A stretch of DNA of 64,000 nucleotides from Isoetes taiwanensis (GCA_021234155.1 JAJEKV010000213.1:560001-624000); one strand, 5' to 3'; positions 34,205 through 46,119 are shown, numbered from the stretch's first letter. Numbers and translations: made by a program. The notes: generated by a model not told the origin, from the letters alone.

Positions 34205-34600
34205 AGTACCACATGACACAACAGCACCACTTTACACACCACAAATTCCATCATGACAAACTTTGCACCACAAATGGCGTCATATTCACCACATGTGGTG
34301 TGGCATGTGGCACCAAACCGGTGCCACATGCCACACCACATATGGCACCACAATGCACCCAAGGCACCACATATGGCAATCCATTACCGCACCACAAATG
34401 GCGCCAAAGACACCACATGTGGTGCAAAATGGATCCATAGTGGTGCCACATTAGACACCACATGTGGCACCACAATGCACGTGAAGGCACCACATCCGCG
34501 TGCATCCACCACCCCATATATGTGGCGATAGCGTGGTGCAATATTTAGCCGCTAGCTTGGCACCACATATGGCGCATAATCCACCATTCACAAGTATCAC
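34205..34600. repeat. CACCACATGTGG-type palindromic repeats
   Basis: Many copies of CACCACA(T/A)(G/A)TGG and TGGCACCACA, near-palindromic and irregularly spaced. Vocabulary overlaps with the 218-bp array and the GTGGTG subterminal motifs of element 3. No gene; the many frames here are low complexity. Confidence 0.7.
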
Positions 34601-35042
34601 CATATCTAACATCACATATGACACTAAGTATAGAAACATATGGAAGCCAATTCACTATTCGGATAAGGTACCATGTTTGGTACTATATGTGACACTACAT
34701 ATGCTACAAACTACATTATTAACATATAACGGCACCATATATGACTGTCCCCAGAACACATTTGGAGCTACATACTACTGTGGAACTGAAATTATCCACC
34801 ACAACTCAAAACTAGCAAAGACAAATTTCCTACACATAACTTACAACACACCCAAATGAAGAAGTAAGTGGTGTACCGATTGTTCAAGCTTGCTAGACCT
34901 TTTTTGGAAAATAACAGGCCCAATATTAAATTGCATCATATGGTGGTTCCGTAAGAAGAGGGTTGAAAAGTACCTATTTTTTCAGTGATTTTCCCCCGAG
35001 ATTCTTCTTACAAAACTTGAGGAGGCTTGAATTGTGGCCTAG

Positions 35043-35565
35043 TCATTTCAAGAGAGGAAGCATCATCGTGGGCAGGTTGCTCGCTTCCTCACTATTTGAA
35101 ATGATTGCATGCTTCCTCTTACGTTGGGACGGAGAGGCCCTAGACCCTTTTTCTCTTAACTGTTGCCGTAAACTCAACCAATTTATTTCTTTTCCTTTTG
35201 TGTGAAGGTAACGCATAACACCATAGTCTGTGAGGCCATGCCTCCCCGTGCACACTTCCCCGCCTATGATTTTTTGTAAAGGCACATATATTCATTATAC
35301 CTCTCCTTGCTCATATTCTTCAACCTGCATGATGAAACAAAACAATATTCTAAACAACAGAGAATCATGGGCATCCCCGAATCTAGAATGCAACTCACCT
35401 GTAAGTGGATTTTCCTAATACTTTCGGTCCCCAAACAGACTCGATTTCTTCTTGTGTGGCGTAATGCTTTTCTTGCCTGTACATTTCCTTGTAGGTGTAT
35501 CCCGTGGCATTCAAGTCCGGTATGATCAGAGCCATTTCGTGATCGATCTTCTTGCCAGAAATCAG
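35043..35565 (-). other. Minus-strand exon-like segments, unrecognised
   Basis: From about 35541 the frame reads MALIIPDLNATGYTYKEMYR and EEIESVWGPKVLGKSTY to a possible donor near 35400. A second piece, NMSKERYNEYMCLYKKS, lies at 35322-35264. VLGKSTY also appears on the + strand at about 28052-28072 within the same element. Unknown family; perhaps the 5' exons of the FCP1-like copy 3 gene. Confidence 0.3.
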
Positions 35566-35569
35566 AAAT

Positions 35570-35890
35570 GGGTAAAAGCATGTTAGGGTGTCCCTTAAAA
35601 AGTATTATTTAGTGACCAAAAAGGTACCTAAAAAGGTACCCAGGACTGGGTACTGGGTACCTGTGTAATATCTCAATAAAAGGTACATTCTAGGACTTTT
35701 ATATATATTTTGATCTCCGGTAGCATTATCCTTATCTTAACTTTCAATATTAATGTGTCCTTGACTTTTATTTTGAACTTTTGTACTAGTTTTAATGAAA
35801 ATAAAAATGAGAAAGTACCCAGTTCTGAAGTACCTAGTGTATGTACTTTTGCAGGTTCCAAAAGTGGTACACCCTAACATGCTTTTACCC
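35570..35890. mobile_element. 321-bp MITE with GGGT ends, copy 2
   Basis: Same length and family as 5159-5479: ends GGGTAAAAGCATGTTAGGGT and the complement of GGGTAAAAGCATGTTA, subterminal GGTACCCAG and GTACTTTT motifs. Target duplication is AAAT (35566-35569 and 35891-35894). It lies within element 3, near its right end. Confidence 0.9.
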
Positions 35891-35891
35891 A

Positions 35892-36010
35892 AATGGTCTT
35901 GCCGGATTAAGGGAGCGTGATCAGAGTTTTTGAGGGAAAATGAAAATTCAGAATCAGAAATGGTCTTGCCAGATTAAGGGAGCGTGATCAGAGTTTTTGA
36001 GGGAAAATGA
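35892..36010 (+). repeat. Short direct duplication
   Basis: ATGGTCTTGCC(G/A)GATTAAG through GAGTTTTTGAGGGAAAATGA occurs twice, starting at about 35893 and 35959 (66-bp offset) with one or two differences. Confidence 0.8.
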
Positions 36011-36170
36011 TCGTGTACGTTGCTGAATAAGCCTGAATAAGACTGAAAGGACAAAATTTTGAATAAGTAATCATGTGTATTTTTGAAAAAATAACTCCCT
36101 CTCCCACTACAAATTCGGTAGTTCCCACCACACTTAGCACCCAAAAATGTGGTGCTAAAATGCACGTTTT

Positions 36171-36196
36171 TGTTCCACTACAACATGCTTTCACCC
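36171..36196 (-). repeat. Right terminal inverted repeat of element 3
   Basis: Complement of 25304-25329, followed by ATAA (36197-36200). Upstream, 36110-36165 has CCCACCACACTTAGCACC and GTGGTGCTA, mirroring the left subterminal motifs. Confidence 0.82.
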
Positions 36197-36240
36197 ATAA
36201 TGTACATCATTTTTTTTTTTTTTTTTTTGTTGTTTTGTAG

Positions 36241-37222
36241 GTAAAGAAGAAGAAAAGTGATAAATTGTATCCTCCAGCAACATAAGTAATGTATTTTGGT
36301 GAATTTTACTATGTACTTCTATTATATTTCAGATTTTAATTTAGTTTTTATTTTGTAGGTTGTATTCTTTTTTTAGAGGCATTGGAACAATTGTTCGGAG
36401 GGAACAAGAGAAAAGAATTGGTGTAATCGAGCTTCATGAGCATCCATTCGACATCCTTCATGATCCCATTTTCTGTCAAAGCCATTAGGCATTAATTTGT
36501 ATGGTCAAGAATACTAGGACTAGTGGCGCTTATGATAGACCAAAGAAGAAAGCACCTCCGATTAGCTTTTTTGAATAGAGAGAATTTTTATCTGATATTG
36601 ATCATCAGATTACGCATACGTCAGGGTGTCTAATCTATTATATTTTGATCAGATTTGGGATCAGGGCCATCAAAGAGCTACATGCTGTTAAGGATTGTGC
36701 TCTAGTATTAGAAACAGATGAAGAGGGTGAACTTGTGAAATATGGCGAGCGTATTAGCAAGAACCATCAGCCAACAGCCACAAAAGTTGATGATTGCCAT
36801 TTTCGAAAACCTATCTGGACCCATGAAGCAGATTTTGTTCTTACATATATACTATATGTTCGTCACTTACCAACGAAGGAAAGGGACTGAGAACTAAGAT
36901 CATTGTTTCTTCAACCAATTTCAAAGAGCCGAAGCATCGTAAGCATTCAAATACTGTCTGTTTGTTACTATTCTTCAATTACAATTTATTTTTTAATAAT
37001 ATTTTTTGTTCATTAGGTTTGGTACGCTGTAACACCAGTTGGTAAAAATAAGCTATCAAGCTGTTCGAAGACGATGGCTTCTGTTCTAAGTCCACAAATA
37101 GAGATTTGCAATAAATCTGGTAGGGTGTCATTGGTAACTAGATTGGCTGCTGCAGATGTACCTTATCTGCCGAAGTGGGCATGAGTATTACAGGACATAA
37201 ATCTGTACCATCGTATGAAAAG
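36241..37222 (+). pseudogene. Crypton/DUF3504-like tyrosine recombinase, 3' exons
   Basis: After acceptor GTAG (36237-36240) the frame reads VKKKKSDKLYPPAT. After a second acceptor at about 36359 it reads LYSFFRGIGTIVRREQEKRI, DRPKKKAPPISFFE, IRFGIRAIKELHAVKD, ELVKYGERISKNHQPTATKV and then VWYAVTPVGKNKLSSCSKTM. NKSGRVSLVTRLAAADVP follows, standing where the family has TNHSxRxTxxTRL, and SITGHKSVPSYEK (GHxSxxSY) ends at a donor after 37222. These are the blocks of eukaryotic tyrosine recombinase domains found in Crypton elements and ZMYM/QRICH1-type proteins. Stops and shifts at about 36488, 36580, 36888 and 37180 show it is dead. It belongs with 24990-25260. Confidence 0.68.
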
Positions 37223-39944
37223 TAAGTGAGATGTGTGTTACTATTATTTTAACTTGTTTTTTATGTTGTGGCGGCTTCATTTGTTAGATACCTATGGTTT
37301 ATTAGATATGACAGGACATAGAAGTCAAAGATGGACACATGTATGGGAGTAATTGGTCAGGCTTTAAATAACGTTGGAACTTCTTGAATGTACAAGCATG
37401 CACTTTCTGGTATGTACACTTACATATATTTTATTTTGTGCAAGAGTAGAGTTCTTGTGTTCCCACTAAGTTGTATTGACACTCCAATTAAGTTCGTCCT
37501 AGCATGTCAAGTTTCTTGTTTGAGCATTTTTCTCTAAAAGAGCAGTGGTTGATCCTCCAACATTCTTGAATCAATCATTTTTGAGCAATCCAATCATTCT
37601 TGAACAACCCAACCCTAAAAATCTTCAGCATCAACAAAATGTCTTTAATTTCCAGTTAAGGTAGCTAGACGCTACCAGCTCTCTTGTTACAAGCTTGCTA
37701 TTGATCTTTTATTCTCTGTACTCATATCATTTATTAATTTGTCTTGTTTATTGATTTGTCGTTTATTACCAAATCATTAGTGATAAACTCAGATCCGAAG
37801 GTCATCTTTTTTGGATGAGCGATAAAAAAAATTTGATGTGTTGTTGTTCAAAGTTTTTTTTTTTTTTTTTTTTGAGGGTAAGATTTTTATATTAATAGTA
37901 AATGGATTATATTTATTTGAGGCTCCACAATAGGCGTGATAGGAAGAATTTAAGCACAAGATAGCATAAGATGATGTCTTCGTACTATGGTCTAAGCAAT
38001 CTTGACCTCTTCCTCGTCACAAAGAGAAGGATATGAGCGTCCGCCTTTAACTGAACCAGTACTAGAGGGCATGGCCCTCTTCCCATCCGCTGCAACTACT
38101 ACAGGAATTCAGCTACAGTCATGGAGCCCTACTAGACAAAATTCATCCATATCTTAAAGCTCCAGCCGAAATATGTACTTGGAAGAACAAGGTCTTTCAG
38201 CACGACCATTCTAGTAACTGTCTCACCCTCTTCGTTACATCAGAAGTACTATGAATCATACCTTTTTTCCTGGAAGAGTAAAAGCAAGCGATTTCTATTT
38301 CCTGAAGTGAAGAGTACTACAAAAGAAAGCTTGTTGCATTTCCAAAGAAAATCACCATATACTTGCTCCACTAACCTCAAAAAAAACCTGGCCCTGAGAT
38401 AATCAATTTAAAGCTTGCTTCTGTAGATTGCCACGGATAACAATACTATGCAAAGGACTCCACTCTGCTACTACACCCAGAGCTAAAATTCCCATGAAGT
38501 TCCTCCCCCCGAAAGTTGCAGCTGTTCAAGTGATGACTGATAGAAGAATACTACCTAGTTACCACCATAAACATCCCAGGCCGGAATTAAGAACCAAGTG
38601 CGGTCCATCCGCATCTAACTCCAACAGGGCTTGTCCCCATCGTGCCGGGCATACGCAAGTAGAAGCCTCCCGCCTCCTAAAGACATTTAGCCCTACACAT
38701 ACCAATCATTTTACAAGTGCCATGCATACAAAAGCATCTTCTAGTTGGGATAGAAGATCACGGGCCTAATTGGAACCCATCATAAGAACGCTACTTGCTT
38801 CATAATAAGCACATGAAAAGTGGACATATTTAGGTAACCCACTCAAGGCCTAGCATAGACACCATATAGACAGCAATTACCAGCAGACAAAGACTCATTA
38901 GTCACAAGATAATTAGAGCTTCGTGTGCATCCAAAGCGCTTTAGATCTTTGGCTACCTTTGCAGAGAGGAACGAAACTGGCTACATAGAGGTGCAGGAAC
39001 AGACCTGATACTATGCAAAACCTCATATGAATCAGATAAGAAGCCCCCAAAACTCTACCACCTGATAGCATGATAGCACGAGTAACCGAGTTCCAAAAGT
39101 TGCCTGAATAAATTTCTCACACTCGACACATAAGCCTCCATTTCGTTCCCATTGAGAAAGCACCACTGACATCATAATGGGCTCAGTCGCAAGCACCCAG
39201 ATCTGAATGATAACCTGCCAATTTAATCATTTCAGGAGCTTGCTCCAACCGCGCGAGGATGGAACTCTCTACTCTGAATAAATCTTAAGGCCGTCAGTAC
39301 AGATCTGAAAACATCACCAAGAGCCACATTGAGTGCAGCTTTGGAGCAAAAATGAGATCCCTGTGACTATATGGCTAGCAATAAAGTCCTATCAGTATAT
39401 ATTTGAACTCAAACAACATATAGAGAGCCAGAGCTGCAAGACCTTGCAGTGAGTGCAAGAGATGTGGCTTCCAGTAATCTGCTGCCAAATGTTGCAGAAT
39501 CCAAATAATCCAACTAAAACCTTATCTATCACCAAAAGAGACTGAAAGATGGGTGAGGAGAACTTACCAAGCTTAAACACGAATAGAATAGATTGATAAG
39601 GAGGCAGGGTCTGCCAGAACCATGGCTCTTTCTCACTCAGATGGCTTCCAAGGATTTAAAGCCCTCTGAACTTAGGGGCATGAAACTGGCTCCACACACC
39701 ACACTGAAGCCCTGCTAAATTCGTGCAGCTCTGCTTAGAGCTCTTCCAGCATAGAAGGAAAGGAATCGGTCTGCAAGAAACTACTGCCGGCCATGGCCGG
39801 CAGCCCCTTAGCTGCTGGTCAACGCCGTCCTATTTTGGTCGTTGGCGCTCCTTTCACCATTTCAGCTTCCCTCCCCTCAAAGTTCATTTTGAAGGGCTAT
39901 CAGCACCCCATCTGCACCCATTATCACAACATGTTGAATTGTAC
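37223..39944. other. Unassigned; possible retroelement remains
   Basis: A T-rich run at 37854-37873 could be the complement of a poly-A tail. The following 2 kb (to about 39930) has even composition and one 113-codon frame at 38428-38769 without recognisable domains. No terminal repeats or RT motifs were found. Confidence 0.35.
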
Positions 39945-40165
39945 ATCATTGTTAAAATAGACCCAATCAAATGATTAATTAAGAATTGCTCTATTACAGT
40001 GCTAAAAAAAAGTGGTCTGTGCTATGCAATTGGGCCATGCTATGGGCCTTGAAACTGGGTTTGTGTTAGAGCTTAGAAATGGCAGGTTCAAAAATTCTCT
40101 GCTTTTTCTTCAAAAAAAAAGAGAGAAAGGTATCTGAGATGGCCTCGAACATTTGAATATGAACA
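39945..40165 (+). repeat. Dispersed repeat with CTATGGGCCTTGAAACTGGG, copy 1
   Basis: Shares CTATGGGCCTTGAAACTGGG, then TTAGAGCT..AATGGCAG and AAAATTCTCTGCTTTTTCTT with two copies at 49985-50145 and 50160-50350. Confidence 0.75.
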
Positions 40166-40279
40166 TTTGACCTCGATAAATGAGGTAAAAACAGAAATGC
40201 ATTGTCTTTTCTTTTCAGAATAGTTGATCTTGTGTATATTTATCTTATTTTTTACAATATATTTAATTTTTTAATGTAT

Positions 40280-40445
40280 CAGGGTGATGTGTTGTGCCCC
40301 CGGGGTGCATCTACCATAGAGGAGGTACGTCATGTGCATACAAGGGGTAGCCAAAGATTGCCTTGTATACGCCTTAGATATGTGTGAAGAAAACCTCATT
40401 TCAGACACATATTGTACTAGAATCGCCCAGAGAATTCCCTTTCCA
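40280..40445 (+). other. Possible exon, unrecognised
   Basis: Bounded by TATCAG before 40281 and GTAAGA after about 40446. One frame reads DCLVYALDMCEENLISDTYC and RIAQRIPFP to the donor. No family recognised and no partner exon found. Confidence 0.25.
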
Positions 40446-41277
40446 GGTAAGAGTATATGTATAGTTTAGATTCCAATCGCTTAGATCGTACGGGTAAAAC
40501 TATGTAAAGCCTCTTTGGTATTGTAGCTGTAATGTGGATGTTGTTTATTTGAAGGAGTATTTTCTGTGATTGATTATCAAGAAGGGATCCCTAGAATGTG
40601 TATGATCATGTTTCCATAGCTTGAGCTTGATTGCATGATTAATTGTTGTGTGTACAAATCTTTCTTTTTACTATTTTGTTTGAGACAATGGAAATTGGTC
40701 ATGTTAATGGCCAATGAAGTTCAAATCCCCTTTGTCTTGTATTCTAATGAAATTTAAAACAGTTATTCAAGTAACTATTTGTCACAATCAGGGTTAAGTT
40801 TGTTCAGATCACCAAATTAGGTAATCCAGATCACCACATTGGATATTGCAGATCACCATTTGTTGAAAACAGATTCACCATCGCTTGATCAATACATCAC
40901 CGCTAAGGGTCCCACCATCCATATGAGATTGTGCACCACGCTATCACTATTCAGGTATCAGAAGACCTTGTTTTTTATTGACAATTGTGAGCTGCAGGTT
41001 TAGGTAAAGATTGAGATAGAGCATAGCCTATCGCACATCTAGCTAGAAATACTCCATTCAATGGTTAGATTTGGGAATTAGGAAGGCTTGCACCTTAAGT
41101 TCACCATTGATGGAGCCTCCACCTTAGAGCCAAAGAAAACCTGCATCCAGTGTGCTCAAGCATGAACTCGGTTAGATGGTGAACTTGCACCAAGGGATCA
41201 TGTTCCAGTGACTATAGTCTTCTTTAACATTTAACTGAGTTTGTTGAGTTTGTAGGAATCTATGACCATTCATATAG

Positions 41278-42832
41278 AATAGAATATGTAGCATAATAAC
41301 AGGGGGTTTTCTTTGTGTTTTTGTACGCTTTTCACTAAGGTTTTCCTATGATTTCGTGATGTATTCAAATGGATGTACTAATGCGTACATCTAGAGTGCA
41401 CCATTTCTGAGCCATTGATTTTAGCCTTTTTTTTTTCAATGGTCAACAACCAATGGCTCACAACAAAAGCCCTTTTTTTGTGCGTGCGGTGCATAATGGA
41501 CACATGAAGGGCCATTGATTTTAGCCTTTTTTTTCCATGGTTAACAACCAATGGCTCACAACAAAAGCCCTCTTCTTGTGTGTGTGGTGCATAATGGGCA
41601 CATGAAGGGCTTGAAGGGCGCATGTAGTGCAGTTACCCCGCCGGCAACACATTTCTTATCATAACTTTTGATCCAGAGCTCTGTTTGAGATGATTTTTAT
41701 TGCGTTGGAAAGCTCTCTCCGAGATCGTTTTGATAGTTATGATATGGATATGTTTGGTTAAGTTATGTATACTAAAACAGCAATTTTTCGGCCGGGTTTG
41801 GTAGGCTTTCACATCCTACCAACTGATTAATACAGGATTGCGCTATTGGATATTGTTTTATGGCTCATTCCGAATGAAGCTTGCAAAAAATTACCATGCA
41901 TTTTTAGATTTTGAGGCAGTTATTAAGCAAATTCCAAGGCTTCTAGATCCTTGTGCTAACAAGCAGAAAAGTTTTCCACTTTGGTTTCTCACCACAAGAA
42001 TCTATGGAGGCCAAAGGCTGCTGTTAAATTCTAGTTGAAAAATGTTTGTATATGGGTGTTGCAAACTTTATGACTTTCAGAATAATGGGATCAATCTGCT
42101 CTATCTTTATAGTAACTTTTACTTATGTTCTATTTGTTTTATTGTGATCAAATTCAAAAGCTACAGGTGATGAAAGCCTCAAATGAATTCTAATTTTTTT
42201 CTGGTTTGAATTCTAAGGGGTGTGACGTCCCTAAGGCCCCGAAGGAGCCAAAAAAATTTTTTTGCAACACAAACCATTAACATCCAACATATAAAAATTA
42301 AATCCCCCAACACATAACAACCAACACATAACAACCATTGACATTAACAACCAACACATAACTACCATTGACATTAATTAACACAACCATTGGGTCCAAC
42401 ACATTTAAATTAAAATCCCCCTTAAACCCCCTTTGGTTTGGGTGTATATTCACACGGGGGGTGACATAGGGCAGCGAGAGCCCTCATAATTGTATTTTGC
42501 ACGTACGAAATCAACACCATATAGTATTTCGCGTGAAATGTTATAGTATTTTGCGAATCTTGTTATATAGTATAGCAAATTTTGTACTTGTATACCCCAC
42601 AAACGAGGAACTTTACGTACAGTGCAGATTAAGGAATAAGGGGTGAATATGCCTATCCAACAGCTCTCATTGCACGGAGTCACCCCCGTGTGAATATGCA
42701 CCCAAACCAAAGGGGGTTTAAGGGGGATTTTAATTTAAATGTGTTGGACCCAATGGTTGTGTTAATTAATGTCAATGGTAGTTATGTGTTGGTTGTTAAT
42801 GTCAATGGTTGTTATGTGTTGGTTGTTAATGT
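41278..42832 (-). repeat. Dispersed 1.5-kb repeat, copy B
   Basis: Reverse orientation of copy A. Starts GAATATGTAGCATAATAACA at 41284, contains the conserved 66-codon frame (41838-42038, + strand) and the foldback core, and ends in GAATAGAATAGAATA (42837-42851). Both borders are next to short GAATA runs. Confidence 0.8.
42308..42832. mobile_element. Foldback (long-TIR) core, copy B
   Basis: Arms of about 150 bases: alternating ACAACCAACACATAAC and ATTGACATTAA units then ATTGGGTCCAACACATTTAA on the left (to about 42465), and the complement on the right (about 42677-42832). The inner ends read CACACGGGGGGTGAC. Confidence 0.8.
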
Positions 42833-45800
42833 GTGTGAATAGAATAGAATACAATTAGTGTCTCTAGTGCCATGAGGTCACCGGACTGATGTAGCATGGG
42901 CGAGCCATCCCAGAGGGATGCTGTGAGCGCATCATGCTGATTTGTTGTAACCCTTTCGGAGGGCTTATCTTGTTTTTATATTGATACGGCACCCCACTTA
43001 TACTTGGTATCTTGACCATGCGAGAGTGTGTTGCCATCATCAGCTTTTAGCTGTGTGCATTGTGGGCTTTAATGTCCCACATTTTGCAGTGGTTCATATT
43101 ACAAGCCCTTTCTCCTTTAGGCTTTGTGCCATACATTGTAGGTTCCATTGACTCACATTCATTGTGATTTCAAATTATGAACTCTTTTTGGTGGTGGTGC
43201 ACCAATCCTCGAATGGGAGATGGAGCGCCAGCCGGCAAGTTGTACCCACTCTATCCTGGTGATCGGCTGGATTGTTCCTATCCCGACACTTAGCTCCTCC
43301 CATCTTTCTCTTGGTGCCCAACAATGGTGTCCAGTGGCAACAGAATCACACTGGCCTGGACTATATTAGTGAAGCCGATTAATATCAGGATTAAAAAAAC
43401 CTCGCCCCGTAGGTTTTCGAGGAAAACCTTAATATTAATGGGCACACTAATATTATCTGATCCTTTTCCCATCATTCTGGATTTGGATTTTCCCCTTTAC
43501 TTGTTTCTTTCATGTTGTGTAATATTCTGGCCCCTTCATCTGTAGGTAAAGCTGAGCCATTTTTGTTGCTACCGTTCCTACATTCTTACATTCACAAATG
43601 TGATGTCAGGCTTGTGCTGTGTTGCTCTATATTATCCTCTATAGAAGTCTTTTTGTCTGCTGCTCTATGTCCAGATGTCTCAATTGGGCTCCCAAATAGA
43701 TCCCAATACAATGCATGGTATCTTACTTTCTACTCTGTTGTTGGAGCTTCTTTGAATTGAACTAGGGTTTCTAACTGGCTCATAGCACATGACTGACTTC
43801 GATTATATTTTTCTGCTGATGCAGACAAAGCAGGCCAAAATAACCTAAGAGGGAGAATATCACCAGACTGCCAGAGCCCCGTTTGTCGATTCTACCCTCC
43901 CTCTCTAAACCCTTTCGATTAATTGAGAGTGAAGCTTTGACGCTTTTAGCCTCCTCTATGGTTGTCTCAGATACGATGCTTGAATGGCACAGTAATAGTC
44001 ATCTTTGATTCTATTCCCTGTATAACTCAGTACGGAAGAATGTTAATAAACCCTTAAGCTTCTAGTCAGAGCTTTTAGACAAGAAGTAAATTGGAAACAA
44101 AGTAGAGCCTAAGCATATGCCCTTCTCGATAATGAAAGCGACCAAACCATAGCAGAACCCTATTCTTTTTGCGAAAACAAGCAAGCAAGAAGCCAAAATA
44201 CAGGGAAATAAACCTTCCTACAAGAAAGCTCCTTTTTCTTAAAGCTTCAAAATAGATCCACAGAGCACACTTTTATGACCGATCACAACAACGTCAAACC
44301 CAAACTAGAATGAAGCAAAGCACGAAAATCCTTCAGGAACTCAGCCAATGAATCTAGAACCTAAGTTACCTAACCCTTACTACTCAAATTCAATCTACCA
44401 GCCTCAAGCAGTACAAGCACAATGCAGACAAGCATGAAAAAACCAAGCCCGAATGCATACACGTAGAAAACCCCCCTTTGCCTCATAGCCACCAGGAAAG
44501 AATCAGTGGATTCATCCAAGGTATGGCTGCAAAATGACCAATACAGAGCTCTATCACTAGATCCGACTCTACCGCCATTGAACCTGATGGTTAAACCTCC
44601 ATTGCCGTACCCCATATAAGACACCACTCTTGATCGTAACAAATTGGACACGTAAGACACCCCTCTAGACACATGACTAGACACCTCTCATAATGATGCA
44701 CAACATGTTAACAACACACAAGTGCTCAAAGAAAATGTGGAGGCTAGTTCAGCATTGCTTATTATGTTAGGGCGTGTGGTCTCAGTTTTCAGCTGTCCAA
44801 AAAGTCCAATGGCCTTGTCTTGTGCAACACCTAAACAACTAACACTTTCCTATCGAAAACAAAATGAACAAGGTGCTACGCACGGAGGGTTGCCCTCCAT
44901 TTTCATGAGGATAAAGTGGTTTAAATCAAACCGTAAAGTCATGTTTTCAGAATTAATATTTAAATGTACAATAAATTTATCGTGGTGGCCAAGACCGTCG
45001 CGAATATTTCTTTGTTTCAGTCCAGTGCAAAGGCACTCATGTGTATGATACTTGGTGCAAAAGTTATCGGGCATTGAAGATACGTAGTGAAAAGAGCAAA
45101 TATGTTTCTATGAGGCTGTCTTCACATGCAGCATATATCCTACAACATGATGATCTACTTCAACAAATCGATCATATATTTCATACTAGAAAGTTGTCCA
45201 ATGCACATTGTCTACTTTTTTATATACTTCATATCTTATCCTGTCATTTCTCTTGTGGCGTTAGCCGAACACATTGGGCTTTTCATGGTAGGTGGATGCA
45301 ATAAAAGTAACCTTTTGTATTTCATCTTGTGTTGCAACATGTTTTCCTTCTCCTCTTTGAGATTTACACAAATTATAGATTTGTGTAAATTCATTTTAAT
45401 CCATTAAAAAGGCATCCTCGTGAAAATGATTGTGGCACTTATCTGTGGTCATGGACCCAATCCAAAGTCAGTCGTCAACCTGGAAGGATTAAGGAAACAT
45501 AATAAAGACGAAGTCTTTGCTGAGAACGAGCAATGAAACTAGAATAAGCCATGGTGGAAGATGGAATGCCAATTACACACATATCTATTAAGTCCCAAAT
45601 ATATTTAGAACCAAATATAACTGCTACGAACCACAGTGTGATAGCAGTCCAACGAGAACCACAGTCGCATATCGCGTTGGTTGCGCCTTGGTGATGCTAA
45701 ATTGGTTTGCCCATGCATCTGAGCAATGAAGTTATGCAACTCCGTCATATACCTAAATAGCAGCTAGATACTGTTGAGTAAGCCATTACATGGTTCAAGA

Positions 45801-46058
45801 GAAATCGTATTACATGGTTCAAGAGAAATCGTATAATCATGTAACTACTCAAGAACAATAAATAGTTGTAACATGCTGCAAGAAAGCATTTTCATGTAAG
45901 AAAAGCTTGAGAAATGGGAGTATCTGCAAGCAATCCAACAAGTGTGGCTGCATATAGCCAAGTAGCAACAAAGGCAGGGATAACCATAGCGGCCATGAAG
46001 GGAACCCCATGTCTGTCTTTTTCACAATAAACCAAGTGTTAATTCTTTCTAACCTTGA
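42833..46058. other. No gene firmly recognised
   Basis: 43365-43430 shares CGCCCC..GGTTTTCGAGGAAAA with the retroposon at 56431-57094. 42900-43000 has a TTGTAACCCTTTCGGAGGGC segment that looks like a retroelement 3' end. A minus-strand frame at 44684-44370 (104 codons) ends with a hydrophobic stretch, VFYVYAFGLGFFMLVCIVLV, that could span a membrane; no homologue recognised, so it is left as a possible ORF only. Confidence 0.35.
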
Positions 46059-46119
46059 TGCTCCACAGCAAGGGTTAAACATGGGGATGAAACATGGGTT
46101 TAACCCTTGCTGTGGAGCA
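46059..46119. repeat. Perfect 22-bp-stem hairpin
   Basis: TGCTCCACAGCAAGGGTTAA-AC (46059-46080) and its exact complement (46098-46119) flank a 17-base loop. ATGGGGATGA occurs in the loop and again after the stem. Confidence 0.85.

Larger units (their letters stand above)
25304..36196. mobile_element. 10.9-kb DNA transposon with FCP1-like gene and transposase (element 3)
   Basis: Perfect 26-base inverted termini, 25304-25329 and 36171-36196, begin GGGTGAAAGCATGTTGTAGT. The 4-bp direct repeat ATAA occurs at 25300-25303 and 36197-36200. Subterminal GTGGTG motifs occur near both ends. The + strand near the left end encodes the transposase N-terminus (25640-26313). The minus strand encodes an FCP1-like HAD remnant (about 32560-31725). 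This is the element 1 plan in reverse orientation. It is bloated by minisatellites, a 218-bp tandem array, two hairpins and a 321-bp MITE, and lies in an intron of a tyrosine-recombinase gene. Its genes are decayed. Confidence 0.78.

Noticed and set aside
34213-34859. Several overlapping frames of 60-120 codons on both strands
   Set aside because: Low-complexity CACCACATGTGG repeats; no codon bias or domain.
44370-44684. Membrane protein gene on minus strand
   Set aside because: One hydrophobic stretch only, no splice partner or homologue recognised; mentioned under the interval but not called.
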